14,846 nucleotides of DNA, taken from positions 1-14,846 of the forward strand of contig CANEVG010000035.1 of assembly GCA_947442095.1 (NCBI GenBank), read 5' to 3'. Of this stretch, positions 1-6,325 are shown in pieces. The number at the start of each line of letters is the position of its first letter. Positions within the stretch are counted from its first letter, which is position 1. The notes under the pieces are model-generated. The model searched no databases. It worked only from the letters and a program-made list of their open reading frames with translations, and was not told where the DNA came from. The position numbers and the translations under genes were made by a program. Source of the DNA: Sphingomonadaceae bacterium (lineage in GTDB: Bacteria; Pseudomonadota; Alphaproteobacteria; Sphingomonadales; Sphingomonadaceae).

Positions 1-1440
1 CAGGCGGGTCAGTTCCTTGGCCAGGACGAGAGCGAGGAACGAACAGAACACGTGGCCGCGGATGGCAGCGTCGGATTGATGGAAGATCGGGCGTGTGTCG
101 AAGCTGGCCTTGGCGGCTCGGAACAGGGATTCAACCTGGAGCAGATCCCGGTATCGGATGACGGCCTGCAGCGGTGTGACCTTTGCGTTGGTGCGTAGCA
201 CCGTGATCCCGTCGAAGCGGGCCTCGTCAGCCAGCTTGCCCAGATCGATTTCGAAGCTCTTGCCACTGGTCTTGATGTAGCGCCGGTAAGCCGAGTTGCC
301 GACCAGCGCCTTGTCCCCCTTCTTCAACTGTGACTGGAGCCCGTCGATGATCGCCTGGCGGTCGGCCTTGTCCTTCCTGGCCTCGGCCTCGTTGAGGTTG
401 ACGATGTAGCGGTCTTTGCCGACCTTGACCTCTTTGGCCCAGAGCTGTGTCTCCCCGCGCTGCCGGTCGAGCACGAGCGGCACCATCGGCGCGGTATCAT
501 TGAGCACGATGTTGCGGATCACGCTGGTGGAGCGCTCACGCGCACCCAGGATGTATTCCATGCCCTGCTTTTCGAGCGTCGCAATGGTGTCGGCGCTGAT
601 CATGCCGCGATCGGCAACCACGCAGGCACGGGTAATGCCAAAGCGTGTGCGCAAGCGCTCGACCACCGGCAGCAAGACCGTCACGTCGGCGGTGTTGCCG
701 GGGACCATCTCGGTGCAGATCGGCCGTCCTTCGGCATCAACAACCAGCGCCAGGATCATTTGCGCCAGATCGGGGCGGAAGTCCTTGGAGTGACCGCGCT
801 TGCCCAGCGTCTCACCGCCAGCGCCGTAAAACGACAGCGAGGTGGTATCCATGAACACGAGGCTGAGATCGGTGAACAGATCGCGCCGGCGCTCGAACAG
901 CTTCTCCTCGATCACGTCCTTCACGCAGCGCGGCGCCAGCGCGCCTTCAGCCTTTTCCTCGACCTCCTCACCAAGCCACGCCATGGCACGGTAGAACTGG
1001 TGAAGCGCAAGATCTTCAGCGCCCTCGATGGCGTAACTCTGCATCCAGTCGATGCAGCCCCGGTCCGAGCCCGACACGAACAACCGGTGGAGCGTGGCCA
1101 CGAACACCGCACGCTCGACGGCAAAGCCGAACTGGCGCCCGGCGAGCTGATCTTCGAGCACAGCGCCGATACCAAGACGCTCCCACAACCGGCCGAACAG
1201 CAAGGGCCCGCCGATCCGATGCGAGGCGATCCGCCCCGCGTCGATGTCAGACAGTATGACACTGCGCTCGCTGTGGCGGACGATCGAGGAAGCCAGTCGA
1301 TCAAGCTCACCACTGGCAACGAGAGCATCCTTGCGCCCGAGCGCCTTGATGGTGCGCTGGCGGACAACTTTGCCCTCGCGCACGCTCTCAACGAGGTAGA
1401 GGTAGCGGTGGCCCCGCGCGACTCTTTCGACGACGAACAT
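1..1440 (-). CDS. IS1634-family transposase, partial (C-terminus beyond the left edge)
   Basis: This is a DDE transposase that catalyses cut-and-paste movement of its insertion sequence. The minus frame is open for 480 codons from ATG at 1440 to the window edge with no stop, so the C-terminus is missing; from memory the family usually has about 540-590 residues. The start MFVVERVARGHRYLYLVES is typical of IS1634-like proteins. Visible catalytic candidates are Asp198 (LVFMDTTSLSF), Asp277 (VVADRGMIS) and Glu437 (LLQVESLFRAAK, with the E-x6-K spacing of the IS4 group). No internal stop or frameshift is seen in the part present. The element lies against a truncated oxygenase gene and probably caused or followed that truncation. 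The inverted repeat beyond the left edge cannot be seen, so the element ends are not defined. Confidence 0.93.
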   Translation of the reverse strand, partial: MFVVERVARGHRYLYLVESVREGKVVRQRTIKALGRKDALVASGELDRLASSIVRHSERSVILSDIDAGRIASHRIGGPLLFGRLWERLGIGAVLEDQLAGRQFGFAVERAVFVATLHRLFVSGSDRGCIDWMQSYAIEGAEDLALHQFYRAMAWLGEEVEEKAEGALAPRCVKDVIEEKLFERRRDLFTDLSLVFMDTTSLSFYGAGGETLGKRGHSKDFRPDLAQMILALVVDAEGRPICTEMVPGNTADVTVLLPVVERLRTRFGITRACVVADRGMISADTIATLEKQGMEYILGARERSTSVIRNIVLNDTAPMVPLVLDRQRGETQLWAKEVKVGKDRYIVNLNEAEARKDKADRQAIIDGLQSQLKKGDKALVGNSAYRRYIKTSGKSFEIDLGKLADEARFDGITVLRTNAKVTPLQAVIRYRDLLQVESLFRAAKASFDTRPIFHQSDAAIRGHVFCSFLALVLAKELTRL

Positions 1441-1600
1441 GGAGATGTTGTTATCAAGAAATCGGCTGAATGGCCAGCATGACGAACTGAATCTAGAAAA
1501 TGTTGTTACTACACTTTTTCATCACCCAAAGCGCGCTCACATGTTATCAATGACTTGCAACCAAGCGTTCTACTCATGTTCACGCCGGACTGTTTAAGTC
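1441..1600. other. IS-proximal junction, AT-richer than its surroundings
   Basis: This stretch lies between the transposase start and the last recognisable oxygenase codons near 1600. It is visibly richer in A and T than the flanking genes (for example around 1480-1570). It should contain the transposase promoter, the right inverted repeat of the insertion sequence and the insertion junction. Which bases form the inverted repeat cannot be decided because the other end of the element is outside the window. A short reading frame crosses it only as the tail of the disrupted oxygenase. Confidence 0.5.
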
Positions 1601-1943
1601 GGGCCAAGGTGAGCGCGCCGCCCGTGAAGCTGCCTTGCGCGCTCAGCCTCACGGCGGCCTGCAGCGGGAAGTGGAACGGCCCGTAAAGGTCTTGGTGCTG
1701 GCAATTATAATCGCCCGCGCGGTAGCGCAGCAGCAACGGGGTCGGGCGCCGCTGGCCAAAGCCGTGGCGGGCCATGGTGACGGTGGATCGGAACTGCCTG
1801 TCGCCGTGGTAGCTCGCTGCGAGCGCGGCACATGTGGTGGCATCAAGCCGTGGCGGGGTGAGCGCGTGGCCGAGCTCGCCGAGGCTTTGCGCAAGCCCTG
1901 TCCAGTCCAGCGCAGTGATCGTTTCCGTGAGGGCCTGCATCAT
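1509..1943 (-). pseudogene. 2OG-Fe(II) oxygenase remnant, internally deleted and 3'-truncated
   Basis: The protein resembles sphingomonad 2OG-Fe(II) dioxygenases of about 220-240 residues. The N-terminal part (ALDWTGLAQSL, LTPPRLDATTC, RQFRSTVTMARHGFGQ) runs directly into RRPTPLLLRYRAGDYNC near residue 63. In the family as I remember it, roughly 80 residues separate these blocks, so an in-frame deletion is inferred. His83 and Asp85 (HQDLYG) form the HxD half of the iron site. Homology stops after FTGGALTLAR near 1600, so the distal iron histidine and the 2-oxoglutarate-binding arginine are absent, and the last 30 or so residues are unrelated sequence leading to a stop at 1509. The start is taken as the first ATG of an ATGATG pair at 1943, about 76 nt from the divergent DUF427 gene; an ATG at 2015 is possible. 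Activity is very unlikely. Confidence 0.75.
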
Positions 1944-2019
1944 GGGGAACTGGTAGCGCGCAGCCGAATGCGGCACAGTCTGTTCCTTGCGGTCAAAGGC
2001 AGACCCCGGAGGCATAGAT

Positions 2020-2301
2020 ATGGTCGAAGCACGGTGGAACGGCGCGGTGATTGCGCGGAGCGACGATACAGTGGTGGTCGAGCGCAACCACTATTTCCCG
2101 CTGGAGGCGGTGGACCCTGCGGTGCTGAAGCCCAGCACGACGACGAGTGGGTGCCCTTGGAAGGGCACCGCACAGTATTACACGCTGGTGGTGGACGGGG
2201 CCGAGAACCGCGATGCGGCGTGGTATTACGCCGAGCCGAAGGAAAAGGCGGCGGCGATCAAGGGGCGGGTGGCGTTCTGGAAGGGTGTGACTGTGGGGTG
2301 A
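2020..2301 (+). CDS. DUF427 domain protein
   Basis: This 93-residue protein is a full-length single DUF427 domain. Recognisable elements are VVVERNHYFPLEAV, TTTSGCPWKGTAQYYTLVV, AAWYYAEP and a final GRVAFWKGVTV. The molecular function of this small bacterial family is not established, so none is assigned. The ATG at 2020 is chosen because a strong GGAGG (2008-2012) lies 7 nt upstream; an in-frame TTG at 1987 is less likely. It is transcribed divergently from the disrupted oxygenase and converges on the crotonase gene, with a palindromic repeat between the two stop codons. Confidence 0.88.
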   Translation: MVEARWNGAVIARSDDTVVVERNHYFPLEAVDPAVLKPSTTTSGCPWKGTAQYYTLVVDGAENRDAAWYYAEPKEKAAAIKGRVAFWKGVTVG

Positions 2302-2306
2302 TTTTG

Positions 2307-2393
2307 CCCCTCCGTCAGCTCTGCGGGCTGCCACCTTCCCATTTTTCTGCAGGACAAATGGGAAGGTTGCCTGCCTTAGGCAGGTCGGAGGGG
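2307..2393. repeat. Cloverleaf-like palindromic intergenic repeat, probable bidirectional terminator
   Basis: An outer 8-bp stem pairs CCCCTCCG (2307-2314) with CGGAGGGG (2386-2393). It encloses three hairpins: CAGC/GCTG (2316-2319 with 2327-2330), a perfect 12-bp stem (2333-2344 with 2356-2367, 11-nt loop), and CCTGCC-TTA-GGCAGG (2370-2384). It fills the gap between two convergent genes and ends one base before the crotonase stop codon. It resembles REP-like palindromes that I recall from sphingomonad genomes. Transcription termination for both neighbours is a reasonable inference. Confidence 0.8.
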
Positions 2394-3170
2394 TTAGCGC
2401 CAAACCGGTGCGCGCTTTTCCAGAAACGCCTCGATCCCTTCGGCGGTGTTTTCGTCCATCATGTTCTGAGCCATGACTTCGGCGGCGAGCGCATAGGCTT
2501 CGGCGCGGTGGACTTCGCGCTGGGCATAGAACAGCGCCTTGCCGCGGCGGATGGCATCGGGGCTCTTGGCCGCGATCGTGGCAGCGAGCGCGTCGATCGC
2601 GGCATCGAGCTGCTCAGCCGGTACGGCATGGTTGATCAGGCCCCAGGTTTCGGCGGTTTGCGCGCTGATGAATTCGCCCGTCACCAGCATTTCGAAAGCG
2701 GGCTTGGCGGGCACATTGCGGGTAAGCGCGACAGCGGGCGTGGAGCAGAACAGGCCGACGTTGATGCCCGAGACGGCAAAGCGCGCATCCTGGCTGGCGA
2801 TGGCAAGATCGCAGGCACCGACCAGCTGGCAGCCTGCAGCGGTTGCGATGCCATGCACGCGGGCGATGACTGGCACCGGCAGCGCGGTGATGGCTTCCAT
2901 CACATCGGCGCAGGCGGCGAACAGCGTGCGGTAATAGTCAAGCCGGCGGCTGCCGTGCATCTGGCGCAGATCATGCCCAGCGCAGAACGCCTTGCCCGCG
3001 CCCGAGAGCACGACGCAATTGACAGAAGGATCGGCAGCGAGCCGGTCCAGCTCTGACTTCAGGGCGGCGAGCAGGTCTTCACTCAGCGCATTGTATTGCG
3101 CGGGGCGGTTCAAAGTCAGGTCGACGCGGCCATTGTTGTGGACCGTGGTCAGGTTCTCATTGTCGGACAT
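2394..3170 (-). CDS. Enoyl-CoA hydratase/isomerase-family protein, ECHDC3 type
   Basis: This is a 258-residue crotonase-fold protein. The oxyanion-hole regions are present (AFCAGHDLRQMH near 61-72 and the HGIATAAGCQL segment near 106-116). Segments such as ATAAGCQLVGACDLAIAS, GINVGLFCSTPAVAL, GKALFYAQ and EGIEAFLEKRAPVW match the ECHDC3-like branch that is also found in animal mitochondria. The two acid/base glutamates of classical enoyl-CoA hydratase align with Gln115 and Gly135, so water addition to enoyl-CoA by the standard mechanism is not expected. Substitution at these sites appears to be a trait of the branch rather than decay of this copy. Its substrate is unknown. The N-terminus MSDNENLTTVHNNGRVDLTL is a normal crotonase start. 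The gene is monocistronic by layout, with a 113-bp gap to the vWA gene upstream. Confidence 0.9.
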   Translation of the reverse strand: MSDNENLTTVHNNGRVDLTLNRPAQYNALSEDLLAALKSELDRLAADPSVNCVVLSGAGKAFCAGHDLRQMHGSRRLDYYRTLFAACADVMEAITALPVPVIARVHGIATAAGCQLVGACDLAIASQDARFAVSGINVGLFCSTPAVALTRNVPAKPAFEMLVTGEFISAQTAETWGLINHAVPAEQLDAAIDALAATIAAKSPDAIRRGKALFYAQREVHRAEAYALAAEVMAQNMMDENTAEGIEAFLEKRAPVWR

Positions 3171-3283
3171 CGCGGCGACCTTTCTTCGATTTTCGTGACA
3201 GGTTTAAGCCTGCGCCGTAACGGATCAAGTCAGGTCTGGACCATTCCCGATTTCCCCTTCCGGCGGTTCGCCGATCTGCGCGG

Positions 3284-4465
3284 TCAATGCTTCTTGCGTG
3301 TGAGCTCCCGCATTGCGCCGTCCAGCCCTTCGAGCGTGAGGCTGAACATCGAGCCACCGACCAAGTCCTTGATCATCTTGGTCGACTGCGAATAGCCCCA
3401 CTGCTTTTCGGGCACAGGATTGAGCCAGATGGTGGCCGGATAGGTCTGCGCGACGCGGTGGACCCAGACGGCACCGGCTTCCTCGTTGAAATGCTCGACC
3501 GAACCGCCGGGGTGGCTGATCTCGTAAGGGCTCATGGCAGCATCACCCACGAACACGATCTTGTAGTCGTGCCCGTACTTGTGGAGAATGTCCCAGGTGT
3601 TGGTGCGTTCGGACCAGCGGCGCTTGTTGTCCTTCCACACGCCTTCATACAGGCAGTTGTGGAAATAGAAGAACTCCATGTTCTTGAACTCTGCAGTGGC
3701 GGCGCTGAACAGCTCCTCCACCAGCTTGATGAACGGGTCCATCGAGCCGCCGACATCGAGGAACAGCAGCAATTTCACCGCGTTGCGCCGTTCGGGCCGC
3801 ATGCGGATATCGAGCCAGCCCTGCTTGGCAGTGCCCTCGATCGTGCCGGGCAAGTCGAGCTCGTCGGCATGGCCTTCGCGCGCGAACCGGCGCAGGCGGC
3901 GCAGCGCAATCTTGATGTTGCGGGTGCCGAGTTCCTTGGTGTTGTCAAGATTGGCGAACTCGCGCTTTTCCCAGACCTTGATTGCGCGGCCATGCTTGCT
4001 CTCGCCGCCGACGCGCACGCCTTCCGGGTTGTAGCCCGAATTGCCGAACGGGCTGGTGCCGCCAGTTCCGACCCATTTGTTTCCGCCCTGATGGCGCTCC
4101 TGCTGCTCCTCGAGCCGCTTCTTGAGCGTCTCCATGATCTCTTCCCACGAGCCGAGCTTCTCGATCGCGGCCATTTCCTCTTCGGTGAGGAACTTCTCGG
4201 CGACGGCGCGCAGCCAGTCTTCCGGGATATCGACCGGGCGCTGGCCATAATCGGTAAGAAGGCCCTTGAAGACCTTGTTGAACACCTGATCGAACCGGTC
4301 GAGCAGGCCTTCATCTTTCACGAACGTGGCGCGGCTGAGATAGTAGAACGCCTCGGGCGTCTGCTCGATCACGTCCTTCTCAAGTGCCTCAAGCAGCGTG
4401 AGGTGTTCCTTGAAGCTGGCCTTGATGCCCGCTGCGCGCAGCTCGTCGATGAAGTTGAAGAACAT
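3284..4465 (-). CDS. CoxE-like vWA-domain protein
   Basis: This 393-residue protein belongs to the CoxE-like von Willebrand factor A group (COG3825/PF05762 type), the usual partner of MoxR-family AAA+ ATPases. Residues 1-120 are helical and charged, about 125-160 form a Gly-rich linker (GGNKWVGTGGTSPFGNSG), and about 225-393 are the vWA domain. The metal-ion-dependent adhesion site begins LLFLDVGGSMD (Asp237, Gly239, Ser241), a DxGxS variant, and a later acidic element is FVGDAAMS. No signal peptide or membrane segment is seen, so it is probably cytoplasmic. The ATG at 4465 has a GAGG about 9 nt upstream. A 17-bp dyad lies 21 nt before the start, and the same dyad precedes the ATPase gene at 7170. 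It probably works with that ATPase to remodel or mature a client protein; the client is not identifiable here. Confidence 0.9.
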   Translation of the reverse strand: MFFNFIDELRAAGIKASFKEHLTLLEALEKDVIEQTPEAFYYLSRATFVKDEGLLDRFDQVFNKVFKGLLTDYGQRPVDIPEDWLRAVAEKFLTEEEMAAIEKLGSWEEIMETLKKRLEEQQERHQGGNKWVGTGGTSPFGNSGYNPEGVRVGGESKHGRAIKVWEKREFANLDNTKELGTRNIKIALRRLRRFAREGHADELDLPGTIEGTAKQGWLDIRMRPERRNAVKLLLFLDVGGSMDPFIKLVEELFSAATAEFKNMEFFYFHNCLYEGVWKDNKRRWSERTNTWDILHKYGHDYKIVFVGDAAMSPYEISHPGGSVEHFNEEAGAVWVHRVAQTYPATIWLNPVPEKQWGYSQSTKMIKDLVGGSMFSLTLEGLDGAMRELTRKKH

Positions 4466-4486
4466 GAATGTGGCCTCGGTCGCGTC

Positions 4487-4503
4487 TTAACCGGATGATT
4501 AAG
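4487..4503 (-). promoter_or_regulatory. TTAA-N8-TTAA dyad upstream of the vWA gene
   Basis: The plus strand reads TTAACCGGATGATTAAG. It matches the element at 7191-7207 at 15 of 17 positions. It ends 21 nt before the vWA start codon and sits in the 62-bp gap after the upstream GFA gene. The TTAA half-sites recall the alphaproteobacterial CtrA box (TTAA-N7-TTAA) but with one extra spacer base, so the cognate regulator is uncertain. Confidence 0.5.
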
Positions 4504-4527
4504 GGCAATGGCGGGTACTGGCAAGTC

Positions 4528-4956
4528 TCAGGACTGCGGCGGCGGGGGCGGCTGCTTGGTGTGGCGTTCAAGGCCTTCGGGGAACGTCGCCCATGCGGGG
4601 GCGTCGTTGGTCCAGATCACCATTTGCGGGGTGAGATCGTGCGGCGGCTGGAGGAAGCCGACACGCATCGTTCGGAACTGGGGGCGAGCGGAGACTTGCG
4701 CCATGACCGGGGTACCGCAGGCGGGGCAGAACGACTGGGTGAGGGTATTTCCGCTGGCGGCAGTATAGGCGTGGGCGGCAAGCTGGCCGGTGATCGTCAC
4801 GTCGTCGGTCAGGAACATGGCATTGGTGCTGTGCGATCCGCCCGCGAGTTGCTGGCACTGGCGGCACCAGCATTGGCGCACCGCGATGGGCGCTTGGGCG
4901 GCAATCGTGGCGGTGACGGCCCCGCAAGCGCAAACTCCGGTGTAGGCCAACGGCAT
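4528..4956 (-). CDS. GFA/CENP-V-like zinc-binding protein (first copy)
   Basis: This 142-residue protein is of the glutathione-dependent formaldehyde-activating enzyme (GFA) family. The cysteine signature is complete: Cys9 and Cys11 (GVCACGAV), Cys29, Cys31 and Cys34 (CWCRQC), Cys77 and Cys80 (FCPACGTPV). These bind structural and catalytic zinc in characterised members, which bind glutathione and a small aldehyde or related electrophile. Most family members have no proven substrate, so formaldehyde is not claimed. The ATG at 4956 gives the expected N-terminus MPLAYTGVCACG. A GAGG lies immediately before it, too close for a good ribosome site, so an in-frame GTG at 4965 is an alternative. It is divergent from the LigF-like GST (75-bp gap) and precedes the vWA gene by 62 bp on the same strand. 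The C-terminus ends in a run of prolines. Confidence 0.88.
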   Translation of the reverse strand: MPLAYTGVCACGAVTATIAAQAPIAVRQCWCRQCQQLAGGSHSTNAMFLTDDVTITGQLAAHAYTAASGNTLTQSFCPACGTPVMAQVSARPQFRTMRVGFLQPPHDLTPQMVIWTNDAPAWATFPEGLERHTKQPPPPPQS

Positions 4957-5031
4957 CCCCCTCACATTGGGGATTGTTAGGTCCCCGAACAATTTGTAGA
5001 CTGCGGGCAACCGGAGAGGACGCCCAGAACC

Positions 5032-5772
5032 ATGCTCAAGCTCTACAGTTTCGGCCCCGCTGCCAACTCGATGAAGCCGCTGCTCACCTTGTATGAGAAG
5101 GGGCTGGACTTCGAGAAGAACCGGCTCGATCCTGCAAAGTTTGAACACCATACCGACTGGTTCAAGGCGATCAACCCGCGCGGCCAGGTGCCTGCACTAG
5201 TGGACGGGGACCGTGTGATCACCGAGAGCACGGTGATCTGCGAGTACCTGGAAGACGAATACCAGACCGCCGTTTCGCTGCGGCCTGCGACGTCTGCGGG
5301 CAAGGCGGCGATGCGGGTGTGGACCAAGTGGGTCGACGAGTATTTCTGCTGGTGCGTCTCGACCATTGGCTGGCACCGCTATGTCGGCAATATGGTGAAG
5401 GCGCTGTCCGATGCCGAGTTCGAAGAAAAGGTTGCCGCAATTCCGGTTGTGGAGCAGCAAGTAAAATGGCGGCGGGCGCGCGAAGGCTTTCCGCAGGACA
5501 TGCTCGACGAGGAAATGCGCAAGATCGCCTATTCGGTCGCGCGGCTCGACGACCATCTGCGGACACATGAATGGCTGGTGCCGGGGCAATTCACGCTGGC
5601 CGATATCTGCAACTTCGCCATCGCCAACGGGATGCAGTTCGGTTTTTCCGAGCTGGTGAACAAAGATGCGACCCCGGGACTGCTGCGCTGGATCGAACAG
5701 ATCAACGCGCGGCCTGCGGCGCGGGCGATGTTTGCCGAAGTGGAGCTGGAGAAGCTGGGGCCGCGGGAGTGA
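5032..5772 (+). CDS. LigF-like glutathione S-transferase (possible beta-etherase)
   Basis: This 246-residue protein is a two-domain GST. The thioredoxin-like domain covers about 1-80, with LYSFGPAANSMKP at 4-16, the cis-proline loop GQVPAL at 51-56 and glutathione-contacting Glu65-Ser66 in ITESTVICEYLED. The helical domain covers about 88-235, with VDEYFCWCVSTIGW at 101-114 and FTLADICNFAIANG at 187-200. From memory many of these segments are nearly identical to LigF of Sphingobium sp. SYK-6, which cleaves beta-aryl ether bonds of lignin dimers stereospecifically with glutathione. Ser13, in the ANS motif, sits where the family's catalytic serine is expected. A GGAGAGGA at 5013-5020 precedes the ATG by 11 nt. 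It is the only plus-strand gene between the vWA and ATPase genes. Other lig genes are not visible, so the substrate could be a different aromatic ether or electrophile. Confidence 0.9.
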   Translation: MLKLYSFGPAANSMKPLLTLYEKGLDFEKNRLDPAKFEHHTDWFKAINPRGQVPALVDGDRVITESTVICEYLEDEYQTAVSLRPATSAGKAAMRVWTKWVDEYFCWCVSTIGWHRYVGNMVKALSDAEFEEKVAAIPVVEQQVKWRRAREGFPQDMLDEEMRKIAYSVARLDDHLRTHEWLVPGQFTLADICNFAIANGMQFGFSELVNKDATPGLLRWIEQINARPAARAMFAEVELEKLGPRE

Positions 5773-5788
5773 GCCTCGAACTCAGTGC

Positions 5789-5908
5789 TCTCTCCCCTTC
5801 AGAGGAGAGATACGAAGGTTTGGCAGCGTGCTGCCTAGCCGCAGTTGAGAGGGGATTGGCGCTGCGCTTGTGCCCCGCTCCCAACCCTCTTCCCTGAAGG
5901 AGCGAGGG
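5789..5908. repeat. Inverted-doublet intergenic palindrome (REPIN-like), between convergent genes
   Basis: Several hairpins fill the gap between the GST and second GFA stop codons. A 7-bp stem pairs TCTCTCC (5789-5795) with GGAGAGA (5804-5810). A perfect GGCAGC-GT-GCTGCC hairpin is at 5822-5835. AGAGGGGATTGG (5848-5859) pairs imperfectly with CCAACCCTCT (5881-5890). A last hairpin around CTTCCCTGAAGGAG lies near 5888-5902. The outer hairpins are inverted relatives sharing CCTTCAG, as in REP doublets. It may also terminate both convergent transcripts. Confidence 0.65.
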
Positions 5909-5911
5909 CTT

Positions 5912-6325
5912 TCAGAGCGGCGGCGGACCTTTGAGGTGCCGCGTAAAGTGATCGGGGATGGGCGCCCAGCTGGGGGCGCTTTCAGTCCAGATCGCGGCGG
6001 TCGGTGCGCAAAGCTCGGGATCGTCCAGCGTGCCCGCGCGCACGCGCATCGGCAGGCCCTTAGGCGTGACGGTGCGGCTGTAGATCTGCGCGCCGCAGAC
6101 CTTGCAGAAGCCGCGCTCCACCGTGTTGCCGCTATCTGCGATCATCGTGAACAGCGCCAGATCACCCGTTATCGCAACCGCCTCTTCCAGGAACAGTACG
6201 TTGACCGTGGCCGAACCGCTGGCGATGCGCTGGCAATCGCGGCACCAACACATACGCGCGCCGAGGGGCTCTGCGGCGATGGTATAGCGCACCGCACCGC
6301 AGAGGCATCCGCCGGGCGTGGGCAT
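5912..6325 (-). CDS. GFA/CENP-V-like zinc-binding protein (second copy)
   Basis: This 137-residue GFA-family protein keeps the full cysteine set: Cys7 and Cys9 (GGCLCGAVRY), Cys26, Cys28 and Cys31 (CWCRDC), Cys74 and Cys77 (FCKVCGAQIY). The segment IADSGNTVERGF and the ending SWAPIPDHFTRHLKG are typical of the family. It is a paralogue of the gene at 4528-4956 but clearly diverged, so it is not a recent duplicate. The start codon shares one base with the ATPase stop (TGATG at 6327-6323), which points to translational coupling in one operon with that ATPase. By family it probably acts on a glutathione adduct of a small electrophile; the actual substrate is unknown. Confidence 0.9.
   Translation of the reverse strand: MPTPGGCLCGAVRYTIAAEPLGARMCWCRDCQRIASGSATVNVLFLEEAVAITGDLALFTMIADSGNTVERGFCKVCGAQIYSRTVTPKGLPMRVRAGTLDDPELCAPTAAIWTESAPSWAPIPDHFTRHLKGPPPL

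Noticed and set aside
760..1482. Plus-strand frame opposite the transposase
   Set aside because: The minus frame encodes a complete DDE pattern (Asp198, Asp277, Glu437); the plus frame is a shadow.
2020..2393. Toxin-antitoxin or defence module near the IS element
   Set aside because: DUF427 is a stand-alone family and the adjacent sequence is a palindromic repeat; no partner gene is present.
1635..3056. Plus-strand open frame of 473 codons over the oxygenase remnant, DUF427 and crotonase genes
   Set aside because: It crosses several real genes on both strands and has no recognisable motif or ribosome site.
3287..4498. Plus-strand open frame of 403 codons opposite the vWA gene
   Set aside because: Exact antisense shadow of the vWA gene with low-complexity composition.
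4487..4503. Canonical CtrA binding site
   Set aside because: The half-sites fit but the spacer is 8 rather than 7 bases in both copies, so CtrA is kept only as a possibility.
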